A stretch of 64,000 nucleotides of DNA from Acinetobacter beijerinckii CIP 110307 (GTDB taxonomy: Bacteria > Pseudomonadota > Gammaproteobacteria > Pseudomonadales > Moraxellaceae): positions 1,145,881-1,209,880 of the forward strand of contig NZ_KB849765.1 in assembly GCF_000369005.1 (NCBI RefSeq). Reading direction: 5' to 3'. Shown here piece by piece: positions 35,123-43,247 of this stretch. Under the pieces are notes generated by a model. That model was given only the letters and a program-made list of their open reading frames with translations, did not search any database and was not told the origin of the DNA. The translations under genes and the position numbers were made by a program. Position 1 is the stretch's first letter. The number at the start of each line of letters is the position of its first letter.

Positions 35123-35455
35123 ATGAATACTGGATTTTTAATTACCTTTTACACCTCACAAAATCGTAGTTTTGAGGGGCAGCCAATCAATGAATGGCTC
35201 GTTGTATTAGCAAAGCAAATGAAATTACGTGGAGCTACAGTAGTAGGCGGATTAGAAGGTCTAGATCATCATGGTCTATTTCATTCTGCTCGTTTCTTTG
35301 AATTGGCTGATCGACCTATCCAAATCCAATTTGCGGTAACAAATGAACAAGCAACTGAGTTATTAAGTTATTTGGACAGTCAACAGATTTCACTCTTTTA
35401 TGTAAAGACGCCAATAGAATTTGGTTTTATTGGACAAGCTAGCAACGATAGGTAA
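35123..35455 (+). CDS. DUF190 protein
   Basis: 110 residues, PII-like fold: LAKQMKLRGATVVGGLEGL, HSARFFELADRPIQIQFAVT. DUF190 genes recur beside crcB; this one begins 14 bp after it with AGGAG before the start at 35123. Likely part of the fluoride response, either binding a nucleotide or modulating CrcB; this is inferred from context only. Confidence 0.88.
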   Translation: MNTGFLITFYTSQNRSFEGQPINEWLVVLAKQMKLRGATVVGGLEGLDHHGLFHSARFFELADRPIQIQFAVTNEQATELLSYLDSQQISLFYVKTPIEFGFIGQASNDR

Positions 35456-35467
35456 TTTTTTAGGCAT

Positions 35468-35507
35468 AAAAAAAGAAGTCTAAGTGGAGGAGATAGGCTT
35501 AGACTTC
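35468..35507 (-). terminator. Terminator of rpmE2
   Basis: 10-bp perfect stem GAAGTCTAAG / CTTAGACTTC; on the minus strand it is followed by seven T. The DUF190 end on the plus strand lies beside it. Confidence 0.8.
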
Positions 35508-35545
35508 GAATAGATACAGATTAAATCACGAAACTTAAATGAAGA

Positions 35546-35800
35546 TTAAGCTTTGCGGCTAAAGCGTGAAAAGCGTTTGTTAAAGCTTGCAACACGACCT
35601 TCATTACTTGCTTGACGTACTTCACCAGTATAGAAAGGATGTGAGGCACTTGAAATATCAAGGGTTACATATGGGTAAACTGTGCCTTGATATTCTTTAG
35701 TTTGTTTGGTTTGCAATGTGCTACCAATTAAAAAGTAAACATCAGCATTGGTATCATGGAAAAGGACTTGCTGATATACAGGATGAATATCTTTACGCAT
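35546..35800 (-). CDS. rpmE2: Ribosomal protein L31 type B (zinc-independent)
   Basis: 84-residue L31 paralogue without the CxxC zinc ribbon: the sequence has no cysteine at all. It opens [19 protein letters not shown] and carries [17 protein letters not shown]. Such proteins replace the zinc-bearing L31 under zinc starvation, freeing zinc. A Zur-like palindrome 27-38 bp upstream of the ATG supports this role. Confidence 0.95.
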   Translation of the reverse strand: MRKDIHPVYQQVLFHDTNADVYFLIGSTLQTKQTKEYQGTVYPYVTLDISSASHPFYTGEVRQASNEGRVASFNKRFSRFSRKA

Positions 35801-35823
35801 TTTGATTGACTCCTACTAATATT

Positions 35824-35841
35824 GAAATGTTATAACATAAC
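35824..35841. promoter_or_regulatory. Zur-type operator upstream of rpmE2
   Basis: GAAATGTTATAACATAAC, containing the perfect 12-bp palindrome ATGTTATAACAT (35827-35838). It is close to the GTTATAATATAAC core of gammaproteobacterial Zur boxes. It sits where a repressor could block rpmE2. Confidence 0.8.
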
Positions 35842-36004
35842 TATGTGTGAAGTCAATTTTGAGTTTTTCAAGCCTACTCGAAGCTATGCTAGAGTCGGAT
35901 TCATTGTATGAAATAGCAGATGAAAGTCGTAAAAATTATTTTACTAAATGAATATTTTTCTAAAATAACGAATATCATTCATAAAACTAAAATTTTAAAG
36001 ATGC

Positions 36005-37297
36005 TTAACTGGGTACTAATTCTTCAAATAAATCATTCAGGTTGTCATGCACTTTGAGGTGAATGAGGTTCCAGTAATGTCCTGAAATGGTTCGATTAAC
36101 CATTAATGTATCTGGAGACGGCTTAAATACATCCCAATATTTCAATGACTTTTTAACAAGTCGCATGCCATCATGATGTGATGAATTTTCAGCAAAATCA
36201 TAATCTGTGCTAAGTGGACGTAATAAAATTTCAATCCATTGCACATACAACTCACTTGGGAACTTTTGTTTTTCTGCAATCGAATGTAGTTCAACTAGTA
36301 AGTCTTCAACCTGAGCAATATCTTCTTGACGAGCTGCATTAACCAGTGCTTTGAAGTGCTGAATGATTTCAGGTGAAAGTGTTTTGACGCTGCCATAATC
36401 ATAAATAATCACGCTGCCATCTTCACGGAAAGCAAAATTGCCAGGATGTGGATCGCAATGGAAACGTTTTAGGAAAAATATTTCCTGTCCTAATGCTCGA
36501 ATAAGACGACGACCTATTTGATTACGGGTTTCAACTGACCATGAACTTGCCGTTTCAATGGACTCGCCTTGTTCAAGGCTTAAAGTGAGGACGCGCCGAG
36601 ATGAGTATTCTTTATAAACTTGAGGAATGATAATTTGCATATCCAGCTTTTCATGGAATGTTTTAAAGACTTCTAAATTCTGCGCTTCAATTTCGTAATT
36701 CAATTCAGCTGAAAGACTTTCTTGGATTTCTTGAAATAGTTGATCTTGTAGCTTCTTATCAATCTTGATGACACCCATTAAGCGCAATGCCAAACGGACT
36801 TGTTTCAAGTCACTTTCACAGGCTTGGTCAACGCCTGGATATTGTACTTTCACCACAACGGCTTGCCCATTCGGGAGTACGGCACGATGCACTTGACCAA
36901 TAGAGGCTGCTGCAAAAGGTTCAGATTCAAAAGAACTAAAGATTTGGTTTAAAGGTTTTCCGAGTTCTTTTTCAACTTGTTGTTGAATCGCAGCGAATGG
37001 CATAGCGGGGGCTTGGCGCTGTAATTTGGCAATTGCTTTCGCCACTTCAGGTGGGAAAATATCTTTGTATTGAGATGCAATTTGTCCCACTTTCATCACC
37101 GCACCTTTCATTTCTCCAAGGGTGTCAGCAATCTGCAAGCCGATATCTTGGAACAACTGGCTACGTGCCGCATTTTTTTGTTCTTCATCTGCGGTTAGAT
37201 TTCGAATTGAATTGGCCACACTTTTGCTAGCAATACTTGCGGTCATACCCGCCAGTTTTAAAAAACGCTTACTGGGAGAGCTTGCATGTTTTGCCAT
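36005..37297 (-). CDS. ABC1/AarF (UbiB-like) atypical kinase
   Basis: 430 residues. The N-terminal KxGQ motif is GAVMKVGQIASQ, the Ala-rich loop FAAASIGQVHRA, VVVKVQYPG gives the ATP-Lys, and RFHCDPHPGNF and VIIYDYGSVK complete the site. It lacks the C-terminal membrane helices of UbiB and is shorter, so it is a paralogue of ubiquinone-related ABC1 kinases rather than UbiB itself. The substrate is unknown. Confidence 0.87.
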   Translation of the reverse strand: MAKHASSPSKRFLKLAGMTASIASKSVANSIRNLTADEEQKNAARSQLFQDIGLQIADTLGEMKGAVMKVGQIASQYKDIFPPEVAKAIAKLQRQAPAMPFAAIQQQVEKELGKPLNQIFSSFESEPFAAASIGQVHRAVLPNGQAVVVKVQYPGVDQACESDLKQVRLALRLMGVIKIDKKLQDQLFQEIQESLSAELNYEIEAQNLEVFKTFHEKLDMQIIIPQVYKEYSSRRVLTLSLEQGESIETASSWSVETRNQIGRRLIRALGQEIFFLKRFHCDPHPGNFAFREDGSVIIYDYGSVKTLSPEIIQHFKALVNAARQEDIAQVEDLLVELHSIAEKQKFPSELYVQWIEILLRPLSTDYDFAENSSHHDGMRLVKKSLKYWDVFKPSPDTLMVNRTISGHYWNLIHLKVHDNLNDLFEELVPS

Positions 37298-37455
37298 ATG
37301 TGCTTGACCTCAGACGACCATTTTAAAGTGATTCTTTGATCATAGGCGACAAAACTTAAATTGCCTATAACAAAATGTTAAGTGATGTAAGTATTCAATT
37401 ATGGTGAGCAGCAGAAGAATCTGAATAGCAGCAATCTACAAGAAAGGAATTTCAA

Positions 37456-37489
37456 AATAGGGACATTACCTCTATGTAATGTCCCTATT
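37456..37489 (-). terminator. Possible terminator of abeM
   Basis: 13-bp stem AATAGGGACATTA / TAATGTCCCTATT with an 8-base loop in the 234-bp gap between abeM and the ABC1 gene; only a short T-run on the minus strand. Confidence 0.5.
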
Positions 37490-37531
37490 GGCAGCGTATC
37501 TATGCCGCCTGTAATTGGAATCGGAAATAAT

Positions 37532-38881
37532 TTATATATTTTGTGCCAAACGTTTATTGTTCAAATATAAACGTCCAATCAGTAGAACGCAGGCAATGGT
37601 TAAACCAATAATTAAGCCGAGCCAAACACCTGCAACGCCCCAAATGGTATAGCGAGCTAAATACAAACCGATTGGGAAAGCAATCACCCAATACGCCATA
37701 AGGGTAATCCACATCGGTGCTTGTGTATCTTGCATACCACGTAAGCATCCTGCAGCACTGACTTGCCATGCATCCATCAATTGATATGCCATAGCAAACC
37801 AGAGTAAGTACATCGCGACTGGAATAACGTTAATATCAGTGGTGTAGATCGCTACAATATAAGGACGAGCAACAGCAATTAAGGTCATGGTAATGGCTGC
37901 AAAAACAGTTGCGCTGATCAAGCCAACAGTTTGTACTTGACGCATTGCTTGCCAGTTCTGTTCACCATAATACATACCAACTCGAATTGTCAGGGCGATG
38001 GCGAGTGATAAAGGAATCATGAACAACTGTGAGGTGACCGAAATCGCAATCTGGTGCGCTGCGATCGCATTTTCACCCAATGGACTCAGCACAATAGCGC
38101 CCGTACTAAAAATACTGACCTCAAAGAAAACTGCTAAACCGATGGGAAAGCCAAGTTTTAAAATTCGTTTAACCCATGTTGGATCAATTTTTTCCCATTT
38201 TGTGAAAATTGGTGCTTGTTTGTATGCTTTTGCTTTTGAAATATAAATGGCTAAGGTAATGAACATTAACCATTGTAAAATTGCCGTTGCGAAACCACAG
38301 CCCGCACTTCCTAAAGCTGGAATTGGTCCAAAGCCATACATGAAAATCATATTTAATGGGATAAGAACTAACAGTGCAGCTAAGCTAATCACAGTTACAG
38401 GACGTGGATGCCCTAAAGCTTCTGAGTAACTGCGTAAAGCGGCATACATCATCACCGCAGGCATACCAAAGCCAATCGCGTGTAAAAAGAGACTCGCCTT
38501 TGGTAATAAGCTTTCAGGCACACCAAACAAGGGTAAAAACATAGGCATACATTGCAAAATAAGCATTGCAACAATACCGAGGATTACAGCAACCCATAGT
38601 GACTGACGAGCAATCGTTGGAATCTTTTCAGGTGTTTTAGCACCACGTGCTTCCGCAACCAAAGGTGTCGTTGCAATCATGATTCCTGCAAATAAAAGCA
38701 TAATAGGAATCCACAAACCGACGCCAACTGCAATCGCTGCAAGATCGGCAGCTGATAAGTGTCCCGCCATTATGGTATCAACCAAACCTAGACCAGCTTG
38801 CGCAAACTGTGTGATAAGTATAGGAAGCATGAGATGGAATAGTTGTTTAAGTTCAAATCGCTTGGTTGTAGCGTGGGGCAC
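37532..38881 (-). CDS. abeM: MATE multidrug efflux pump AbeM (NorM type)
   Basis: 449-residue, 12-helix inner-membrane antiporter exporting cationic drugs such as fluoroquinolones and dyes with H+ or Na+. Sequence agrees closely with AbeM of A. baumannii from memory: ILITQFAQAGLGLVDTIMAG, SSSAGCGFATAILQW-like core, and VSAAGCLRGMQDTQAPMWI near the C-terminus. The start is GTG at 38881 with AAGAG upstream. The YdcZ-type gene lies 30 bp upstream on the same strand, so the two may share a promoter. Confidence 0.93.
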   Translation of the reverse strand: MPHATTKRFELKQLFHLMLPILITQFAQAGLGLVDTIMAGHLSAADLAAIAVGVGLWIPIMLLFAGIMIATTPLVAEARGAKTPEKIPTIARQSLWVAVILGIVAMLILQCMPMFLPLFGVPESLLPKASLFLHAIGFGMPAVMMYAALRSYSEALGHPRPVTVISLAALLVLIPLNMIFMYGFGPIPALGSAGCGFATAILQWLMFITLAIYISKAKAYKQAPIFTKWEKIDPTWVKRILKLGFPIGLAVFFEVSIFSTGAIVLSPLGENAIAAHQIAISVTSQLFMIPLSLAIALTIRVGMYYGEQNWQAMRQVQTVGLISATVFAAITMTLIAVARPYIVAIYTTDINVIPVAMYLLWFAMAYQLMDAWQVSAAGCLRGMQDTQAPMWITLMAYWVIAFPIGLYLARYTIWGVAGVWLGLIIGLTIACVLLIGRLYLNNKRLAQNI

Positions 38882-38911
38882 AAAAAAATACTCTTATTAA
38901 AATGAGGGGAA

Positions 38912-39373
38912 TTAGCGCTGTAGTGTGAGTAAAACGCCAATAAAGATGACAATACTACCGATTACGCGTTGCCAATTAATCGATACTTTTTCGGTTCCTA
39001 ACCACCCAAATTGGTCAAGTAACATTGAAATAAACAACTGTCCGAAAATGACTAAGCCTGAAAAAGTTAAAAATCCGAGCTTTGGTGCAGTATAAATGCT
39101 CATACTAATCGCATAAACCCCAAGACAGCCGCCAATCCATAAAAACCATGGAATTTGTGAAAGTTCACTTAAATTTGGTTTGCTTGCACTTTGAAAATAA
39201 ACCAAAACGGCTAATACGACTGTACCGACTAAAAAAGAAAGAAGAGCCGCTTGCAGTGGGGATTGTAGATGTTCACGTAGTTGCGCATTAATCGCGGTTT
39301 GAAATGCCATTGCCACTCCTACACCTAAAGCAAGAGGAAGAAAAAGAAGCAATTGACTTGAAATTTTAATCAT
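38912..39373 (-). CDS. DMT-superfamily transporter, YdcZ (DUF606) type
   Basis: 153 residues with five hydrophobic helices. The opening LPLALGVGVAMAFQTAINAQLREHLQSPLQAALLS in shortened form and SFLVGTVVLAVLVYF match YdcZ. Substrate unknown. It is the first gene of a possible two-gene unit with abeM. GGATAAT before the ATG. Confidence 0.85.
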   Translation of the reverse strand: MIKISSQLLLFLPLALGVGVAMAFQTAINAQLREHLQSPLQAALLSFLVGTVVLAVLVYFQSASKPNLSELSQIPWFLWIGGCLGVYAISMSIYTAPKLGFLTFSGLVIFGQLFISMLLDQFGWLGTEKVSINWQRVIGSIVIFIGVLLTLQR

Positions 39374-39486
39374 ATTATCCGTCTAATTGTTGTTTGTCGT
39401 TCCAGTCTAACTGAATACGTAGATGATGATAAGCCGATTGATGGAGTCATGTTAAAATAACAAAATTCTAGTATCGAGCTTCTATT

Positions 39487-40641
39487 TTGAGTCAATTAAA
39501 CCCAGCCAGTATTCCACTTTCACTTTATATTCATATGCCTTGGTGTGTGCGGAAATGTCCGTATTGTGATTTTAACTCGCATGCTGTTCCTGATGGGCAA
39601 TTGTCAATGGATTTGGAGCAGCAATATCTTGCTGCATTAGTGGCTGATTTTGAAACTCAAGTCGGAATGGCACAAGGTCGAACAATTCATAGTGTGTTTA
39701 TTGGCGGTGGGACACCATCGTTGATTTCTGCAAAGGGTTATCAATGGTTATTTGATCAACTTAAAGGACTTTTAGCTTTTGACGAAAACTGTGAGATTAC
39801 TTTAGAAGCAAATCCTGGCACTGTTGAGCATGACCCATTTAAAGACTATTTAGCCGTTGGAATTAATCGCCTATCTCTAGGTGTGCAAAGTTTTGATTCT
39901 GAGCATTTACAGCGTTTAGGACGTATTCATTCAGCGAATAATGCTTTAGATGCGATCCAACAGGCACGTCAGGCGGGTTTTGAGCGCGTTAATGTCGACT
40001 TGATGCATGGTTTGCCACAACAAAGCCTAGAGCAAGCATTAAATGATCTGAAACTTGCTGTAGAGCAAGGTGCGACACATATCAGTTGGTATCAGTTGAC
40101 TATAGAGCCAAATACTGTTTTCTTTAGAACTCAGCCTGTCTTACCTCAAGATGAAGTTTTAGAAGAGATTCAAGCACAAGGTGAAGCTTATCTGAAAGCC
40201 AATGGCTACATTAATTATGAAGTTTCTGCATGGCGAAAAGAAAAGCCTTCAGCACATAATTTAAATTATTGGCAATTTGGGGATTATCTAGCGATTGGTG
40301 CAGGTGCTCATGGAAAAGTGACACGACCTGATGGAATTTATCGTTTTCAGAAAACCCGTTTACCGAAAGATTATTTAGCTAAAGTGCCTGCTGAGCATGG
40401 GCAAATGAAACGCATTGAAGCAGAGGAGTTGCCCTTTGAGTTTATGATGAATGCTTTGCGTTTAAATAATGGTGTCAATTCCGAATTTTATGCGCAAAGA
40501 ACGGGTCTTGAATTGAATGATTTAGATGCAACGCTAAAACAATTGCGTGAGAAGAAATTATTGATTGCCGATGTGAATCGAATTGCTTGTACAGAGCAGG
40601 GGCATATCTTTTTAAATTCTGTTTTGGAAGCATTTTTATAA
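39487..40641 (+). CDS. hemW: Radical SAM heme chaperone HemW
   Basis: 384 residues. The 4Fe-4S motif C-x3-C-x2-C is CVRKCPYC (Cys 20, 24, 27), with HMPWC upstream. HemW_C domain at the end (FEFMMNALRLNNGV). HemW binds heme and supplies respiratory enzymes; it lacks the extra Cys of HemN (coproporphyrinogen dehydrogenase). The start is TTG with a weak site; no ATG exists before the essential region, so a TTG start is required. A hairpin follows the stop. Confidence 0.93.
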   Translation: MSQLNPASIPLSLYIHMPWCVRKCPYCDFNSHAVPDGQLSMDLEQQYLAALVADFETQVGMAQGRTIHSVFIGGGTPSLISAKGYQWLFDQLKGLLAFDENCEITLEANPGTVEHDPFKDYLAVGINRLSLGVQSFDSEHLQRLGRIHSANNALDAIQQARQAGFERVNVDLMHGLPQQSLEQALNDLKLAVEQGATHISWYQLTIEPNTVFFRTQPVLPQDEVLEEIQAQGEAYLKANGYINYEVSAWRKEKPSAHNLNYWQFGDYLAIGAGAHGKVTRPDGIYRFQKTRLPKDYLAKVPAEHGQMKRIEAEELPFEFMMNALRLNNGVNSEFYAQRTGLELNDLDATLKQLREKKLLIADVNRIACTEQGHIFLNSVLEAFL

Positions 40642-40653
40642 TCGAAAATGAAA

Positions 40654-40681
40654 GAGCCTTAAACAGCGATATTTAAGGCTC
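40654..40681 (+). terminator. Terminator of hemW
   Basis: 10-bp perfect stem GAGCCTTAAA / TTTAAGGCTC, 8-base loop, then ATATTACTTT. Confidence 0.65.
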
Positions 40682-40725
40682 ATATTACTTTGTCATCATT
40701 TAGAAAGATAATGAGCACAAAATAA

Positions 40726-40756
40726 AAAAACCTCATCAGAATATGATGAGGTTTTT
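40726..40756 (-). terminator. Terminator of the tRNA-Lys cluster
   Basis: 13-bp perfect stem AAAAACCTCATCA / TGATGAGGTTTTT with a 5-base loop and T-run on the minus strand, immediately after the last tRNA. Confidence 0.88.
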
Positions 40757-40762
40757 AGAATT

Positions 40763-40838
40763 TGGTGGGTCGTCCGCGATTCGAACGCGGGACCAACGGA
40801 TTAAAAGTCCGCTGCTCTACCAGCTGAGCTAACGACCC
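40763..40838 (-). tRNA. tRNA-Lys(TTT), copy 3 in transcription order
   Basis: 76 nt including encoded CCA. Minus strand: acceptor GGGTCGT / ACGACCC, D-arm AGCTCAGCTGGTAGAGC, anticodon loop CTTTTAA (anticodon TTT), T-arm GTTCGAATC. Confidence 0.98.
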
Positions 40839-40860
40839 AATAAGGGTTCAAAACATAAGA

Positions 40861-40936
40861 TGGTGGGTCGTCCGCGATTCGAACGCGGGACCAACGGATT
40901 AAAAGTCCGCTGCTCTACCAGCTGAGCTAACGACCC
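40861..40936 (-). tRNA. tRNA-Lys(TTT), copy 2
   Basis: Identical to its neighbours over all 76 nt, including encoded CCA and anticodon TTT. Confidence 0.98.
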
Positions 40937-40958
40937 AATAAGGGTTCAAAACATAAGA

Positions 40959-41034
40959 TGGTGGGTCGTCCGCGATTCGAACGCGGGACCAACGGATTAA
41001 AAGTCCGCTGCTCTACCAGCTGAGCTAACGACCC
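40959..41034 (-). tRNA. tRNA-Lys(TTT), copy 1 in transcription order
   Basis: Identical 76-nt copy, first to be transcribed. Upstream sequence toward 41219 would hold the promoter. Confidence 0.98.
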
Positions 41035-41218
41035 AAAGCAAGTATCTAAGCATCGCTTAAATATGCTACACAAGAAAAACTAATTCGTTCTAAATGTGTC
41101 TTTGTTTTGATGTTGCGTATTCTAGCAAGTTATTCAGCTAACACAAGAGGAAATTTAAAAACATGTGCATGATTGTTTATAAAAAGCACGATTTCCTCTT
41201 ATTTAGCTAAAAAATAAA

Positions 41219-43060
41219 CTAGAAACGGTATTGATAACTTTGAATATTCTCAAAGATCTCGCTATTTACATCACAATAACTCGTTGCGCCAGGTAATAAA
41301 ACCAGTAGACGTTCAGATGTTTTATTTGGATTAAATGCATCTTCTTTCAGTTTATTCTTTTGGTATTTAAATGTACCAGTTGTTTCAACTTTCTCTTGCA
41401 CGCGTAAGAAAACAGGAATCGCGTAAGACGGCAAGCATTTCTTGAAGACACTGACCATTTCACTTAAATCAGTTTCATTCAGCTCTTGTCCCTCTACCAG
41501 TGTAATCGCTGCCATACCTGCACGACCATTGGTATTTGGAATTTCTACGCCATAAACCACAGCTTCTGCGATTTTTTCATATTCGCAGACCATGTTTTCA
41601 ACTTCAGTTGTGGAAACATTTTCGCCTTTCCAGCGGAAAGTATCTCCTAAGCGATCTACAAACTGTGCATGACGGAAGCCAATATCACGGACTAAGTCAC
41701 CTGTATTGAAGTATGAATCACCTTGTGTAAATACATCTTTCAAAATGACAGATTTATTCTTCTCAGGATCTGTATAACCATCAAATGGTGAGCGGCTCGT
41801 GATCTTACCGACCAGTAAGCCGACTTCACCTGTTTTGACTTTTTTGCAATAGCCTTTTTTATCGCGCACCAGTTCGTTCTTTTCTTTATCAAACTCAACA
41901 ATCGCGTAAGGTGTTGGAGAGAAGCCAACCGTATTATCAAAGTTAAAGATATTACTAAAGCCAACGTTCCCTTCACTTGATGCATAAAGTTCTAAAACTT
42001 CCTCTACACCAAAGCGTTCTTTGAATTTACCCCAGATATTAGGACGCATCCCATTACCGATCATTTTCGTCACACGATGACCACGATCTAAATCAGTGGC
42101 AGGTGCATCGATCAAGTAACGACATAGTTCACCAACATAACCGATAGCTGAAGCATTAAACTTCTGAACATCTTTCCAGAATGAACTGGTTGAATATTTA
42201 CGTTTCACAGCAAGTGTTGCACTACCAGCAATCACGCCACACCAGCACACAACCACACCAGTAGCATGGTAGAGAGGCAAGGTCACATACATCACATCAT
42301 CTTTACCAAGATTTAAGATATGACCATAAGTACCGTAAGCAAGTGTCCAACGGCTATGTGTGAAGATGACTGCTTTTGGTAAACCCGTCGTACCAGAGGT
42401 ATAGATATAAAATAATCCATCTTTACCAGTTACAGTACGTGTGGTTGATGGATTAAATTTTGGAAATTGGTCAATTTGCTCAGCGAGATTAACGTAACCT
42501 TTTGGTGCTTTGCCTGCATTTTTACGTGTTTCTTGATCGGCAAACCAATGGAAGCGATCTTCTGCTATCTTTAATTCTTGACGTGCTTCATCAATTGCAG
42601 CACGAACCTCTTCGCCCGCAATAACAGCAATTGGATTGACCAAATTGATACTATGAGCCAGTACTTTACCGACCTGTGAGGTATTAACGAGAGCAATCGT
42701 TACGCCAATTTTAGCCAAAGCAACGATTGTTGCAATGAGCTCAGGACGGTTTTCCACCATCACTGCAATAACATCACCTTTTTTAGCACCAATCGATAAA
42801 TAGTAATGTGCAATTTGGTTTGCCCATTCATTTAAAGCTTGATAGCTATAGCTTTGTTCTTCATATAGCAGTGCGATACCCTGTGGATTACGCTTGACTG
42901 CTTTTTCAAAGGCGATCCCTAAACCTGCTGGTGAAGTTGGCGTACGAATATAGGCCTGCTTAAGTCCATTGAGGATATGAGGTACTTTAGTGATGAAATT
43001 TGGGAGTCGAGTTGCAACATCACCAAGCGTAATAATATCGGTCTGCGTAGTTTGGCTCAT
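41219..43060 (-). CDS. Long-chain acyl-CoA synthetase (FATP/FadD6 type)
   Basis: 613-residue AMP-forming ligase activating long or very-long-chain fatty acids. The ATP motif YTSGTTGLPKAVIFTH (~216) and the adenylate motif in DRLGDTFRWKGENVSTTEVE are present, as is FNTGDLVRD. Its ending NIQSYQYRF and domain order fit PRK08279 enzymes rather than E. coli FadD (561 residues). It has no near operon partner. Confidence 0.9.
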   Translation of the reverse strand: MSQTTQTDIITLGDVATRLPNFITKVPHILNGLKQAYIRTPTSPAGLGIAFEKAVKRNPQGIALLYEEQSYSYQALNEWANQIAHYYLSIGAKKGDVIAVMVENRPELIATIVALAKIGVTIALVNTSQVGKVLAHSINLVNPIAVIAGEEVRAAIDEARQELKIAEDRFHWFADQETRKNAGKAPKGYVNLAEQIDQFPKFNPSTTRTVTGKDGLFYIYTSGTTGLPKAVIFTHSRWTLAYGTYGHILNLGKDDVMYVTLPLYHATGVVVCWCGVIAGSATLAVKRKYSTSSFWKDVQKFNASAIGYVGELCRYLIDAPATDLDRGHRVTKMIGNGMRPNIWGKFKERFGVEEVLELYASSEGNVGFSNIFNFDNTVGFSPTPYAIVEFDKEKNELVRDKKGYCKKVKTGEVGLLVGKITSRSPFDGYTDPEKNKSVILKDVFTQGDSYFNTGDLVRDIGFRHAQFVDRLGDTFRWKGENVSTTEVENMVCEYEKIAEAVVYGVEIPNTNGRAGMAAITLVEGQELNETDLSEMVSVFKKCLPSYAIPVFLRVQEKVETTGTFKYQKNKLKEDAFNPNKTSERLLVLLPGATSYCDVNSEIFENIQSYQYRF

Positions 43061-43192
43061 ATCAATCCTGTTTATTTTTCGATCAGTCCAAATGGCTATC
43101 TGTTAAAACACAACCATTAACATCATTGTTGTTGATGCTGTTTGTAATGGTAATTCCCTAGAGTAATCAACCTAATCTGACAAAATAACAAA

Positions 43193-43222
43193 AAAGCCTA
43201 GTCATCGAAATGACTAGGCTTT
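43193..43222 (-). terminator. Terminator of rne
   Basis: 12-bp stem AAAGCCTAGTCA / TGACTAGGCTTT with a 6-base loop; the minus-strand product ends in six T. Confidence 0.9.
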
Positions 43223-43247
43223 GGCTTATTACGTGCAATTTAGCAAA

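Larger units (their letters stand above)
40763..41034. repeat. 98-bp tandem repeat of tRNA-Lys plus spacer
   Basis: Three tRNA copies with identical 22-bp spacers (AATAAGGGTTCAAAACATAAGA), giving a unit of 98 bp. A recent or homogenised tandem duplication. Confidence 0.95.

Noticed and set aside
40763..41034. Regular direct repeats resembling a CRISPR array
   Set aside because: The repeats are complete tRNA-Lys genes and spacers are identical.
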